Notes under the pieces: model-generated
Seen by the model: the letters and a program-made list of their open reading frames with translations, nothing else
Database searches by the model: none
What the model was told of the DNA's origin: nothing
Part shown: one piece after another, positions 56,207 through 64,000 of the stretch
Numbering within the stretch: position 1 is the stretch's first letter
Layout of the letters: each line of letters starts with the position of its first letter
Translations under genes and position numbers: made by a program
Source: Lachnospiraceae bacterium
GTDB lineage: Bacteria > Bacillota > Clostridia > Lachnospirales > Lachnospiraceae
Length of the DNA stretch: 64,000 nt
Assembly (NCBI GenBank): GCA_016280395.1
Contig: JAEEGQ010000022.1
Coordinates: forward strand, 1-64,000
Direction: 5' to 3'

Positions 56207-56791
56207 ATGAAACCGCTGATACTTGCGTCGGCGTCCGCGAGAAGACGCGATATTCTTGAACAGTGCGGCATCGCTTTCAAGGTACAGGTGAGCGATGTTG
56301 ATGAAAACATAGAAGCAGACGGGCCCGCAGACCTCGTGACAAAACTCGCGATGCTCAAAGCCCGCGATATTGCGGGGAAAACCGAAGGAGAATGCATAGT
56401 CCTGGGCTCCGACACCGTAGTATCCTATGAAGGAAAGATCTACGGAAAGCCAAAGGATGATGAGGATGCCGTAAATATGCTTAAAACCTTTTCGGGCGGC
56501 GTAAACACTGTGTATTCCGGTGTTGCGGTGATAGTACGGGAAAAGGATGGAAGCGAGAGAAGTGAGAATTTTTCGGTAGCCACAAAGGTATTCTTCAGGA
56601 AACTGAGCGAAGAACAGATCCGTGCCTATGTTGCAACGGGGGAGCCTAAGGACAAAGCGGGTGCTTACGCCATACAGGGGCGGTTTGCCCCTTATATAGA
56701 AAAGGTGGAAGGCGATTATTACAATATCGTGGGACTGCCTGTATGCGCTGTTGTAGAGGCTTTGGAGCGTCTCGGAGAAAAAGTTCTGTGA
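56207..56791 (+). CDS. maf: Maf family nucleoside triphosphate pyrophosphatase
   Basis: Maf proteins hydrolyse non-canonical or excess nucleoside triphosphates to monophosphates and, in Bacillus, delay septum formation when overproduced. The 194-residue protein has the N-terminal LILASASARRRDIL (residues 4-17), the GSDTVV motif near residue 67, GKPKDDEDAVNML and the C-terminal KAGAYAIQGRFAP. All match dTTP/UTP-type Maf. It is transcribed divergently from argG. Confidence 0.95.
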   Translation: MKPLILASASARRRDILEQCGIAFKVQVSDVDENIEADGPADLVTKLAMLKARDIAGKTEGECIVLGSDTVVSYEGKIYGKPKDDEDAVNMLKTFSGGVNTVYSGVAVIVREKDGSERSENFSVATKVFFRKLSEEQIRAYVATGEPKDKAGAYAIQGRFAPYIEKVEGDYYNIVGLPVCAVVEALERLGEKVL

Positions 56792-56806
56792 TCGCGAAAA
56801 AAACAC

Positions 56807-56835
56807 TTGCATATTATACAACGCATGTGTATAAT
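56807..56835 (+). promoter_or_regulatory. Promoter of the GNAT-argJ-argB-argD operon with internal palindrome
   Basis: TTGCAT and TATAAT are 17 bases apart. TATACA (56815-56820) and TGTATA (56828-56833), separated by seven bases, form the same inverted repeat as in the argG promoter. The match to argG extends over about 35 bases without gaps. Confidence 0.82.
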
Positions 56836-56941
56836 TATGAAATCAATCATCCTGAAATTCAAAAAACAACGTTGAAACCAGGGGCGGCTGCCGGCACGGA
56901 ACGGAAATTACGCGCGTCCCGGGACGCTTTAAGGAGAAAAA

Positions 56942-57397
56942 ATGATCACGGTACGACCGATGACAATCGAAGATTATGATAAGGTATATGAGCTTTGGCT
57001 GTCCATAAGCGGGTTTGGCATCCGTTCCGAGGACGATTCAAGAGAGGGAATAGACAGATTCCTGAAACGAAACCCTGGTCTTTCAATGGTCGCAGTGGAA
57101 GAGGAAACGGAAAGGATAGTCGGCGCCATGCTTTCCGGGCAGGATGGACGCAGGGCATGTTTCTATCATGTCTGCGTTCACAAAGACTACCGTTTCAGAG
57201 GGATAGCAAAGAATATGGTCAGGCATGCGCTTGATGCGCTGAAGGCGGAAGGGATCAATAAGGTCAATATTATCGCCTTCAAGAAGAACCGACTTGGAAA
57301 CGGCTTCTGGACAAGCCTTGGATGGACGATGCGCGAAGATCTGAACTACTACGATCTGACGCTTAACGAAAACAACATCACGACATTTGTGGAGTGA
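56942..57397 (+). CDS. GNAT N-acetyltransferase, first gene of the arginine operon
   Basis: The 151-residue protein has a single GNAT domain: motif A appears as HVCVHKDYRFRGIAKNMV near residue 78 (RGxA type acetyl-CoA loop), and motif B as FWTSLGWTMREDLNYY near residue 121. It is driven by the arginine-type promoter and its stop lies 11 bases before the argJ start. A role as short-form N-acetylglutamate synthase, priming the ArgJ cycle, is plausible from context; other GNAT activities are not excluded by sequence alone. Confidence 0.85.
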   Translation: MITVRPMTIEDYDKVYELWLSISGFGIRSEDDSREGIDRFLKRNPGLSMVAVEEETERIVGAMLSGQDGRRACFYHVCVHKDYRFRGIAKNMVRHALDALKAEGINKVNIIAFKKNRLGNGFWTSLGWTMREDLNYYDLTLNENNITTFVE

Positions 57398-57408
57398 CGG
57401 AGGTAAAT

Positions 57409-58656
57409 ATGAAGAGGATACAAGGCGGAGTCACCGCAGCTAACGGATTTCTTGCCGCTGATACCGCAGCAGGCATCAAATACGCAAAAAGAACGGATAT
57501 GGCACTTGTTTACAGTGCGTATCCGACTGTATGCGCAGGAACGTTTACGACGAATGTTGTAAAGGCCGCGCCTGTAAAACGCGATATGAAGATCGTTGCA
57601 AAGGGCGGAAATGTACAGGCAGTCGTAATCAACAGCGGTATAGCCAACGCGTGCACCGGTAAGGACGGCGACAAGGACGATCTTGCAATGGCAAAGGCAG
57701 TCGGAGAGTGCCTTGGGCTTAAGGCTTCCGAAGTTTTTACTGCATCCACCGGCGTTATCGGAAGAAGGCTTCCTGTTGAGAAGGCAGTTGCAGGCATTAA
57801 GAAAATGACCGAAAAGCTTGAAGCGTCGCTTGATGCGGGAACGCGCGCCGCAAAGGCCATCATGACAACAGATACGGTCGAAAAGCAATGCGCCGTGGAA
57901 ACAAAGATCGGCGGCAAAAAGATCACTGTCGGCGGCATGAGCAAGGGTTCCGGCATGATCCATCCCAATATGGCCACAATGCTCGGCGTTATCACAACAG
58001 ATGCCGATATCGAGCAGAAGGCCCTGCAGAAGGCTGTAAGCGATGCAGTGGCGGTCTCCTTCAACATGATCTCGGTTGACCGCGATACATCAACGAACGA
58101 TTCGCTTTTTGCACTTGCAAACGGCAAGGCCGGAAACAAGACGATAAAGGCGGGAACCCCGGAGTATGCGGAGTTTTATGAAGCATTGCTCTATGTTCTC
58201 ACATATCTTGCAAAGCACATGGCTGCCGACGGCGAAGGAGCAACAAAGCTTATCGAATGCAAGGTTTTGAACGCGAAGAGCAAGAAAGACGCGGTAACCC
58301 TCGCAAAGTCGGTTATCACTTCGAACCTTACAAAAGCCGCCGTTTACGGAAAAGATGCAAACTGGGGCAGGATCCTGTGCGCACTTGGGTATTCGGGGGC
58401 ACAGTTCAATCCCGAAAAGGTGGATATCACGATCGAGGGCAGGGATGATATAGAGGGGAAGCTTGTCACAAAGCCGCTTGTACTTGTAAAAGACGGCATG
58501 GACAGCGGATACTCGGAAACTGTTGCTACGAAGATCCTTTCCGCGAAGGCGGTGACCATTATTGCCGACATGCACGGCGGGAAGGGCGAAGCCACAGCCT
58601 GGGGCTGCGATCTTACACATGAATATGTCGATATCAATGCGGATTACAGGTCGTAA
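57409..58656 (+). CDS. argJ: Bifunctional ornithine acetyltransferase / N-acetylglutamate synthase
   Basis: ArgJ moves acetyl from N-acetylornithine to glutamate, closing the acetyl cycle of arginine synthesis; many members also use acetyl-CoA. The autoprocessing site is visible as MATMLGVITTDAD, with Thr190 as the nucleophile that becomes the new N-terminus after cleavage. The start MKRIQGGVTAANGF is typical and follows GGAGG. A GTG five codons earlier overlaps the GNAT stop but is less likely. It is the second gene of the arg operon. Confidence 0.97.
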   Translation: MKRIQGGVTAANGFLAADTAAGIKYAKRTDMALVYSAYPTVCAGTFTTNVVKAAPVKRDMKIVAKGGNVQAVVINSGIANACTGKDGDKDDLAMAKAVGECLGLKASEVFTASTGVIGRRLPVEKAVAGIKKMTEKLEASLDAGTRAAKAIMTTDTVEKQCAVETKIGGKKITVGGMSKGSGMIHPNMATMLGVITTDADIEQKALQKAVSDAVAVSFNMISVDRDTSTNDSLFALANGKAGNKTIKAGTPEYAEFYEALLYVLTYLAKHMAADGEGATKLIECKVLNAKSKKDAVTLAKSVITSNLTKAAVYGKDANWGRILCALGYSGAQFNPEKVDITIEGRDDIEGKLVTKPLVLVKDGMDSGYSETVATKILSAKAVTIIADMHGGKGEATAWGCDLTHEYVDINADYRS

Positions 58657-58717
58657 AACAGAGCCGTGAAAATGCGGCAAAGGCGTGATCTTATCGGATA
58701 AAAAGGAGACAGGACAG

Positions 58718-59581
58718 ATGGACGAATACATCACACAGAAGGCGGAAACGCTGCTTGAAGCGCTTCCGTACATCAGGCAGTTCAAGGATAAAACTGTTGT
58801 TGTTAAATACGGCGGCAGCGCCATGACAGATCCTACGCTTGAAGCCAGTGTTATCAAGGATATCGTTATGCTCAAGATGATCGGGATGAAGCCGGTCATC
58901 GTCCACGGCGGCGGCAAGGAGATAAGCAAATGGGTGAAGCTCCTCGGCCAGGAACCGGAATTTGTTGAAGGACTTCGTGTTACCGATGAGACGACCATGG
59001 AAGTTGCAGAGATGGTCCTCGGAAAGGTAAACAAGTCGCTTGTACAGATGCTTGAAGAACAAGGGGTAAAGGCCTGTGGTATAAGCGGCAAGGACGGAAA
59101 TCTCCTTAAGGTCGAGAAAAAGCTCGCAAACGGCAAGGATATCGGTTTTGTCGGAAAGATCAAGTGTGTGAACCCCGAGATCGTGAATACGCTCATCAGC
59201 AATGATTTTGTGCCGGTCATCGCCCCCATCGGCCTTGACGACAAGTATCAGAACTACAATATCAATGCGGATGATGCCGCATGTGCGGTGGCAACCGCGC
59301 TCGGTGCCGAAAAGCTTGCGTTCCTCACGGATATCGAGGGCGTTTACAGGGATTTCAACGATAAAGAGTCCCTGATATCAGTGCTTAAGGTATCGGAGGC
59401 GGACGAACTCATTTCCAACGGTTTTGTGGGCGGCGGCATGATACCGAAGCTCAAGAACTGCGTTGATGCCGTAAAGAACGGCGTTTCCAGAGTGCATATC
59501 CTTGACGGACGCATGCCTCATTGCCTGCTGCTTGAGTTTTACACGGAAAAGGGCATTGGCACTGCGATCGTAGGGGACTGA
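58718..59581 (+). CDS. argB: N-acetylglutamate kinase
   Basis: ArgB phosphorylates N-acetylglutamate. The 287-residue protein has the amino-acid kinase motifs [10 protein letters not shown] near residue 27, [10 protein letters not shown] near residue 62 and, toward the C-terminus, [10 protein letters not shown]. An N-terminal helix (residues 1-20) is present, as in arginine-inhibited hexameric ArgB, so feedback by arginine is possible. I chose the ATG at 58718, behind AAGGAG; an upstream in-frame codon lacks a ribosome site. It lies between argJ and argD. Confidence 0.96.
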   Translation: MDEYITQKAETLLEALPYIRQFKDKTVVVKYGGSAMTDPTLEASVIKDIVMLKMIGMKPVIVHGGGKEISKWVKLLGQEPEFVEGLRVTDETTMEVAEMVLGKVNKSLVQMLEEQGVKACGISGKDGNLLKVEKKLANGKDIGFVGKIKCVNPEIVNTLISNDFVPVIAPIGLDDKYQNYNINADDAACAVATALGAEKLAFLTDIEGVYRDFNDKESLISVLKVSEADELISNGFVGGGMIPKLKNCVDAVKNGVSRVHILDGRMPHCLLLEFYTEKGIGTAIVGD

Positions 59582-59592
59582 GACAGGAACGG

Positions 59593-60798
59593 ATGACAGA
59601 TATGGATAAAAAGTATTACATTGATAAAGCAGAGGGCGCGCTCCTCCATACATACAACAGATATCAGAAGGTCTGGGATCATGGCGAAGGCGTATATCTT
59701 TACGATACCGACGGCGGGAAATACCTTGATTTTGTGGCCGGTATCGCAGTCTTTGCGCTCGGCTACGGCAACGAAAAGTACAATAAGGCTATTGTTTCGC
59801 AGGCTGAAAAGCTGCTCCACACCTCGAATTATTATTACAGTGTCCCGATGGCCGAGGCTGCTGAGAAGATCACGAAGGCATCCGGTATGGACCGAGTCTT
59901 CTTTACAAACAGCGGCGCGGAAGCTGTGGAAGGGGCATTAAAGACAGCCCGCCGGTATTATTATAACAAGACCGGGAAGGCAGACAGTGAGATCATCGCC
60001 ATGGACCACTCCTTCCACGGAAGGACCATGGGAGCCCTGTCGGTAACGGGAAAAGAGGCTTACAGAGCGCCTTTTGAACCGCTTATCGGCGGAGTGGTTT
60101 TTGCAACGTTTAACGATCTTGAATCAGTAAAAGCGAAGATAAGCGATAAAACCTGTGCGATCATCATGGAGACCGTGCAGGGCGAAGGCGGCATTTATCC
60201 CGCAACGAAGGAGTTTTTGCAAGGGGTCCGCAAGCTTTGCGATGAGCATGACATCCTGCTCATCCTCGACGAGATACAGTGCGGCATGGGCCGTACTGGT
60301 ACGCTTTATGCTTTCGAGCAGTACGGTGTGAAACCGGATGTGCTTACGACAGCAAAGGCGCTTGGCTGCGGTGTTCCGGTGGGGGCGTTCCTCACAACCG
60401 AGAAGGCAGCGGCTCTCGTTCCGGGCGATCATGGTTCGACATACGGAGGAAACCCGCTTGTTACCGCGGCTGTGTCGGCAGTTCTCGATATCTTCGAAGA
60501 AGAAAAGATCATCGGCAATGTAAAGCAGAGCGGAGCATATCTTTTTGAAAAGCTTGAAGAGCTGAAGGCGAAGTTCCCGAATGTAATAAAAGCGCACAGA
60601 GGCCTTGGACTCATGCAGGGAATCGAGCTTTCCGTTTCGGCAAGGGATATCATCAATAAAGCGATGAAAAACGGACTGCTGCTCATAAACGCCGGAGATA
60701 CGGTAATCCGCTTTGTTCCGCCGCTTGTTGTATCAAAGGCGGACATTGATGCGATGATCGGTATTCTGTCGGGTGTTCTTGAGGGACTAAACCTGTAG
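59593..60798 (+). CDS. argD: Acetylornithine aminotransferase
   Basis: ArgD makes N-acetylornithine from the semialdehyde with glutamate as amino donor and PLP as cofactor. The 401-residue class III aminotransferase shows FFTNSGAEAVEGALKTAR near residue 97, the DEIQCGMGRTG cofactor region near residue 223 and the PLP lysine in TTAKALGCG near residue 255. It is the last gene of the operon and is followed by a strong terminator. argC and argF are not in the window. Confidence 0.96.
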   Translation: MTDMDKKYYIDKAEGALLHTYNRYQKVWDHGEGVYLYDTDGGKYLDFVAGIAVFALGYGNEKYNKAIVSQAEKLLHTSNYYYSVPMAEAAEKITKASGMDRVFFTNSGAEAVEGALKTARRYYYNKTGKADSEIIAMDHSFHGRTMGALSVTGKEAYRAPFEPLIGGVVFATFNDLESVKAKISDKTCAIIMETVQGEGGIYPATKEFLQGVRKLCDEHDILLILDEIQCGMGRTGTLYAFEQYGVKPDVLTTAKALGCGVPVGAFLTTEKAAALVPGDHGSTYGGNPLVTAAVSAVLDIFEEEKIIGNVKQSGAYLFEKLEELKAKFPNVIKAHRGLGLMQGIELSVSARDIINKAMKNGLLLINAGDTVIRFVPPLVVSKADIDAMIGILSGVLEGLNL

Positions 60799-60837
60799 AA
60801 TAAAATCAAATAAGAAGAAAAATGAGGGAAAACCCAG

Positions 60838-60878
60838 GAAAATACACCTTTTCGCAAAACGGAAGGGTGTATTTTTTT
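60838..60878 (+). terminator. Terminator of the arginine operon
   Basis: AAAATACACC pairs with GGGTGTATTTT, followed by further T residues. The A-rich left side would also allow function on the minus strand. Confidence 0.85.
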
Positions 60879-60903
60879 ACAAATCCGCATGTCAATTATT
60901 TAC

Positions 60904-60931
60904 TTGAAATTATATGTCTGCGAAGTAAAAT
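60904..60931 (+). promoter_or_regulatory. Candidate comEA promoter
   Basis: TTGAAA and TAAAAT are separated by 16 bases, about 36 bases before the proposed comEA start. Confidence 0.55.
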
Positions 60932-60966
60932 ATAGTTAATAAATCACAAGGAAACAGGGTGATAGC

Positions 60967-61425
60967 ATTAAACGGTCAAAACAGCTTAAAACAGCGGCAC
61001 TGGGCCTTTTTATAGCAGTCGGCGGCGTCTTCTATTCTTTCTTTTTGCCAAAAGAAGAGACCCGCGTGGAGATAACGCGCGGGAATACTGCCGTTACAGC
61101 CGAAAGCGTAACATCGACGCCTGTTCCTACACCAACGGAGAAGCCTGCGGACAGCGGAAGCGGAGAGCAAAGCGGCAACGGCGGTTTGGCGGGACAGGCC
61201 GGCGAAAACGGGTGGAAAGACTTAAAAACCGGCGTTATAAACATAAATACGGCCGGCGCAGAGGAATTAATGAGTCTTCCGGGGATAGGCGAGAGCCGGG
61301 CGGCATGGATAATCGAATACAGGACAAAGAACGGTCCTTTCCTGAAAAAAGAGGATATTATGCAGGTAAAGGGAATAAAAGACGGGATTTTTTCAAAGAT
61401 CAAAGACAGGATAAGTGTGGAGTAG
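60967..61425 (+). CDS. comEA: ComEA-like DNA-binding competence protein, probable ATT start
   Basis: ComEA binds incoming DNA outside the membrane and passes it to ComEC. The C-terminal half has the helix-hairpin-helix pair ININTAGAEELMSLPGIGESRAA-type region (about residues 95-150). An N-terminal membrane anchor is encoded upstream of the first ordinary start: KTAALGLFIAVGGVFYSFFL lies in frame from about 60988, but the frame has no ATG, GTG or TTG between the stop at 60940 and that helix. AGGG seven bases before an ATT at 60967 makes ATT the best candidate start. A TTG at 61045 would delete the anchor. A short Thr-Pro linker joins anchor and DNA-binding part. Confidence 0.82.
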   Translation: MKRSKQLKTAALGLFIAVGGVFYSFFLPKEETRVEITRGNTAVTAESVTSTPVPTPTEKPADSGSGEQSGNGGLAGQAGENGWKDLKTGVININTAGAEELMSLPGIGESRAAWIIEYRTKNGPFLKKEDIMQVKGIKDGIFSKIKDRISVE

Positions 61426-63789
61426 ATGATAAAACGGCCTATTACGCTTCTGTTGTGTGCGTTCTGCATGGGAATTGCCTGCAGGGCGCATTTTGCACTT
61501 CTGACCGCATTGACCATCGGAAGTTACATGGCATTTCTTGTTGTTTACAGACTTCACCCGCGCATCCGGGTGGTGCTTAAAAGGTGTGAAATCGCAGTAC
61601 TTGCGCCGTTTCTGTTTTCCCTTGGCATGCTGCTTGGGGTAAATGCCTCAAAGGACCTGAAGATCGACTTGTGTCTTTCACAGACAAAGGCCGGAAAAAC
61701 AGACGGAACCGTTACCGGAAAGGTTTTTGATATTGGCAGGTCATCCTCGGGTTTTAAGATTGAACTTCGAGATGCCGTTATCTTTGCGGAAGGTCTTGAG
61801 TTTCGCGAAGGAGCCGTGCTTTGTTACTTTGACACGGCAGACGGGATAGATATCGGCAATACCGTGACGGTAAAGGGCACACTCAGGGAGTTTTCAAAGG
61901 CGGAGAACCCGGGACAGTTCGATGAAATTGGGTATTACAGGGCAAAAGGGTTTGCCTGTAAGCTTTATGTGTCTTCTTTTGCGGTAACCGATGCCCGGAA
62001 AAAACCGCTGAAAAACATGTTAGGAAGGCTTCGGGAGAGGCTTTCCGCCGTGTATGATGCCGTACTTCCCGAAGAGGAGGCCGGCCTTGTGAAGGCACTT
62101 GTGCTGGGGGACAAAAGTACACTGGATGATGACACAAGGGATCTTTACAGACGAAACGGGATAGCGCATATCCTTGCAATATCGGGACTGCATATTTCAC
62201 TTGTGGCAGCGGGACTCTATGCGCTTTTGCGTGCGCTGAAAGTTCCGCTTAAACCTGCGGCAGCGGTAACATTCGGAATTGTGTTCTGCTACGGCATGCT
62301 CACAGGCTTCTCGGTTTCAACGGTACGCGCTGTCTTTATGACGGGAGTCAGGATGCTTGCACAGATATTGGGACATTCCTACGACTCCGGTGAAGCCTGC
62401 GCACTCTGCGGCCTGGGCCTGCTTTTTATACACCCATTGATGCTGTTCGGCGCTTCTTTTGTGCTTTCCTTTGCTGCGGCGATCGGGATCGGTTATTTTA
62501 CAAGAGAGTTCGCAAAGTGGGAGAAAACTTCTGAGAAAACGCGTTCGGCGGCAGCTCTCGGAGCGGTGCTTTCAACACTTGCGCCGCAGCTTTCGACTGT
62601 GCCTTTTATCTGGTATTTTTACTACGAAATCCCTGTCTACAGTATTCTTGCAAATATGATAATACTGCCCGGAATGTCACTGCTTGTGGCGCTTTCCTCG
62701 ATTACCGGCGTGACGGGGCTCGTATTCCTTTCTGTTTCAAGGTTTTTTGCCGGCGGCGTGTTCTTCCTGCTTAAGGCGTATAAATTCGTATGCACGGTAA
62801 TGCTGAAACTTCCGAACCCGATCCTTCTCTACGGGAAGCCGGAAAGGATCCGGATGGTTATCTGCTATGCGCTGATAATCCTGTTCTTTGCGGCAGCGGC
62901 GCTTATCGGAAAGAAGTACGGAAACGGGGAAATAAGCGCAAAGAAACGGCCATATGCGGCATTGATATTGCTGTTGATACCTCTTGTTTTCATAAAGTTT
63001 CCGCAGAACGGCATAAAGATATCTTTTCTTTCGGTAGGACAAGGGGATTGCTGTGTGATAAAGGTTTCAAACAGGAGCGCGGTAATAGTCGACTGCGGGA
63101 GCAGTTCGGCGCAAAACATTGTACGTTACAGGCTTGAGCCTTTTCTGAAATACAGCGGGATCGATACGATAGAGACCGTGTTCCTGACACATCCCGACAA
63201 GGATCATTTTTCCGGGATCGAAGAACTTCTGCGGGAGATAACGAATGACAGAACATACAGGGGGACGGTGCGGGTAAAACGTTTTGCGGTGACGCCGAAT
63301 ACGCTGAAGAATGAAAAGATAGCAGGAATCCTTGATATTGCGGCAGAAAAAGGTGTTGATGTATTTACATTTCTTGCGGGAGACAAACTTAAGGCCGGGA
63401 ATTTGTCGCTGCTTTGCCTTTCGCCTGATGCATCAACGGATACCGCAGATAATGCGGGCTCGATAGTGCTCGCGGCCCGGTACGGGGAGTTTACGGCACT
63501 GCTTATGGGTGATTCGGGTGCGACCGCGGAACAGGCTGTTATAAACGCCTGCAAGTCAGGGCTTGTGAGCACGCCTGTAAACATCCTGAAGGTTGCTCAT
63601 CACGGGTCAAGGTACTCAACATCCGAGCACTTTTTGGAATCTCTGCAGCCGGTTGCGGCCGTAGTTTCTTTCGGCAAGGGAAATGTATACAACCATCCGC
63701 ACAAAGAACTCCTTCAACGCCTCGAGGCTGTTTCTGCTGTTATCTACAAGACAGGGGCCTCCGGAGCGGCAGTGTTCAGGGTCAGGTGA
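61426..63789 (+). CDS. comEC: ComEC/Rec2 DNA-uptake channel
   Basis: ComEC forms the membrane channel for single-stranded DNA during transformation. The 787-residue protein has an N-terminal helical pair and OB-like region, the competence domain with LVLGDKSTLDDDTR and GIAHILAISGLHISLV near residues 225-260, about ten membrane helices, and a C-terminal metallo-beta-lactamase domain with LSVGQGDCCVI, LTHPDKDHFSG and VAHHGSRYS. The metal ligands appear intact, so a nuclease role is possible. It starts at the base after the comEA stop. Other competence genes are not in the window. Confidence 0.95.
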   Translation: MIKRPITLLLCAFCMGIACRAHFALLTALTIGSYMAFLVVYRLHPRIRVVLKRCEIAVLAPFLFSLGMLLGVNASKDLKIDLCLSQTKAGKTDGTVTGKVFDIGRSSSGFKIELRDAVIFAEGLEFREGAVLCYFDTADGIDIGNTVTVKGTLREFSKAENPGQFDEIGYYRAKGFACKLYVSSFAVTDARKKPLKNMLGRLRERLSAVYDAVLPEEEAGLVKALVLGDKSTLDDDTRDLYRRNGIAHILAISGLHISLVAAGLYALLRALKVPLKPAAAVTFGIVFCYGMLTGFSVSTVRAVFMTGVRMLAQILGHSYDSGEACALCGLGLLFIHPLMLFGASFVLSFAAAIGIGYFTREFAKWEKTSEKTRSAAALGAVLSTLAPQLSTVPFIWYFYYEIPVYSILANMIILPGMSLLVALSSITGVTGLVFLSVSRFFAGGVFFLLKAYKFVCTVMLKLPNPILLYGKPERIRMVICYALIILFFAAAALIGKKYGNGEISAKKRPYAALILLLIPLVFIKFPQNGIKISFLSVGQGDCCVIKVSNRSAVIVDCGSSSAQNIVRYRLEPFLKYSGIDTIETVFLTHPDKDHFSGIEELLREITNDRTYRGTVRVKRFAVTPNTLKNEKIAGILDIAAEKGVDVFTFLAGDKLKAGNLSLLCLSPDASTDTADNAGSIVLAARYGEFTALLMGDSGATAEQAVINACKSGLVSTPVNILKVAHHGSRYSTSEHFLESLQPVAAVVSFGKGNVYNHPHKELLQRLEAVSAVIYKTGASGAAVFRVR

Positions 63790-63815
63790 GCAGGTTTATC
63801 TTTTCGAAAAAAGTG

Positions 63816-63844
63816 TTTACATATAATTCGAATAATGCTAAAAT
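63816..63844 (+). promoter_or_regulatory. Promoter of the zinc-ribbon gene
   Basis: TTTACA and TAAAAT are separated by 17 bases, followed by a TAGGAGGG ribosome site. Confidence 0.7.
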
Positions 63845-63884
63845 CATGTCAGATTTAAAAATAAAACCTTAGGAGGGTATTATT

Positions 63885-64000
63885 ATGGCTTTTTGTCCTA
63901 AATGCGGCGCTCAGATACCTGACGGTGCAAATGTATGTCCGCAGTGCGGTGCTCAGCTTGGCATGGCTGCCGGAGTTGATCCCAATGCGCAGTTCGATCA
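63885..64000 (+). CDS. Zinc-ribbon protein, 3' end outside window
   Basis: Only the first 38 codons are present. They encode a zinc ribbon, FCPKCGAQIPDG then CPQCGAQLG, with the four cysteines of the DUF/zinc_ribbon_2 type that heads many Firmicute membrane proteins. What follows it is outside the window, so the role cannot be judged. The strong AGGAGG site and own promoter show it is not part of the com operon. Confidence 0.85.
   Translation, partial: MAFCPKCGAQIPDGANVCPQCGAQLGMAAGVDPNAQFD

Overview
This window looks like chromosome from an anaerobic Firmicute of the Lachnospiraceae type (gut or rumen). The main reasons are family content and gene style: strong AGGAGG ribosome sites and TTGACA/TATAAT promoters, a type III glutamine synthetase, an ArgJ-type arginine pathway, a FakA/FakB/PlsY acyl-phosphate set, a split PurH under a ZTP riboswitch, small clostridial DUF proteins, and surface proteins built on long Thr-Pro linkers. 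I see no rRNA, tRNA, CRISPR array, prophage or intact insertion sequence. Almost all of the sequence is housekeeping or envelope coding DNA.

Layout. Bases 1-4894 (minus strand) carry fakB, fakA, plsY and the start of a large acyl-CoA dehydratase activase. Bases 4895-7169 hold a two-component system flanked by a roughly 100-bp inverted repeat. Bases 7171-9838 hold a Cys-rich small protein, an S66 peptidase, a TauE-type exporter, a HicB antitoxin remnant and an HD hydrolase. Bases 9846-11982 hold a ZTP riboswitch followed by IMP cyclohydrolase and AICAR formyltransferase. Bases 12052-15263 (minus) are a translationally coupled cluster of esterase, HxxxDG acyltransferase, zinc-ribbon membrane protein and small membrane protein. 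Bases 15523-29628 mix carbohydrate genes (GH36 alpha-galactosidase, GlgB, a GH13 homologue without its nucleophile) with a CarD-like regulator, a YesL-like protein, glutamine synthetase, a D,D-carboxypeptidase lipoprotein, an ABC-F ATPase and TraX.

Bases 29665-39097 hold a DUF5721-like protein, a CAP-domain surface protein, ilvN, an Mrp ATPase, an mgtE gene behind a structured leader, a metallo-hydrolase, a transglutaminase-like surface protein and a CorC/HlyC protein. Bases 39115-48362 hold argH, a SleB-type lipoprotein, a small acidic protein, argS, an AAA ATPase, an SH3b membrane protein and a DUF1015 protein. A 169-base near-perfect inverted repeat lies at 48380-48548. Bases 48571-54603 hold a small membrane protein, pectinesterase, deoD, a methyltransferase and an HD-GYP receptor. 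Bases 54752-60798 hold argG, maf and a GNAT-argJ-argB-argD operon. Bases 60967-63789 hold comEA-comEC, and a zinc-ribbon gene runs off the right edge.

Genes that clearly work together: FakB/FakA make acyl-phosphate that PlsY consumes. The two purine enzymes replace bifunctional PurH under control of ZTP. argG and the argJ operon share a TATACA-N7-TGTATA palindrome inside their promoters, with a related motif at argH. ComEA and ComEC are the DNA-uptake pair. At least five exported proteins share the Thr-Pro linker style and probably decorate the same cell wall. The least explained items are the mgtE leader RNA, the 169-base hairpin element, the inverted repeat around the two-component system, and the esterase/acyltransferase cluster.
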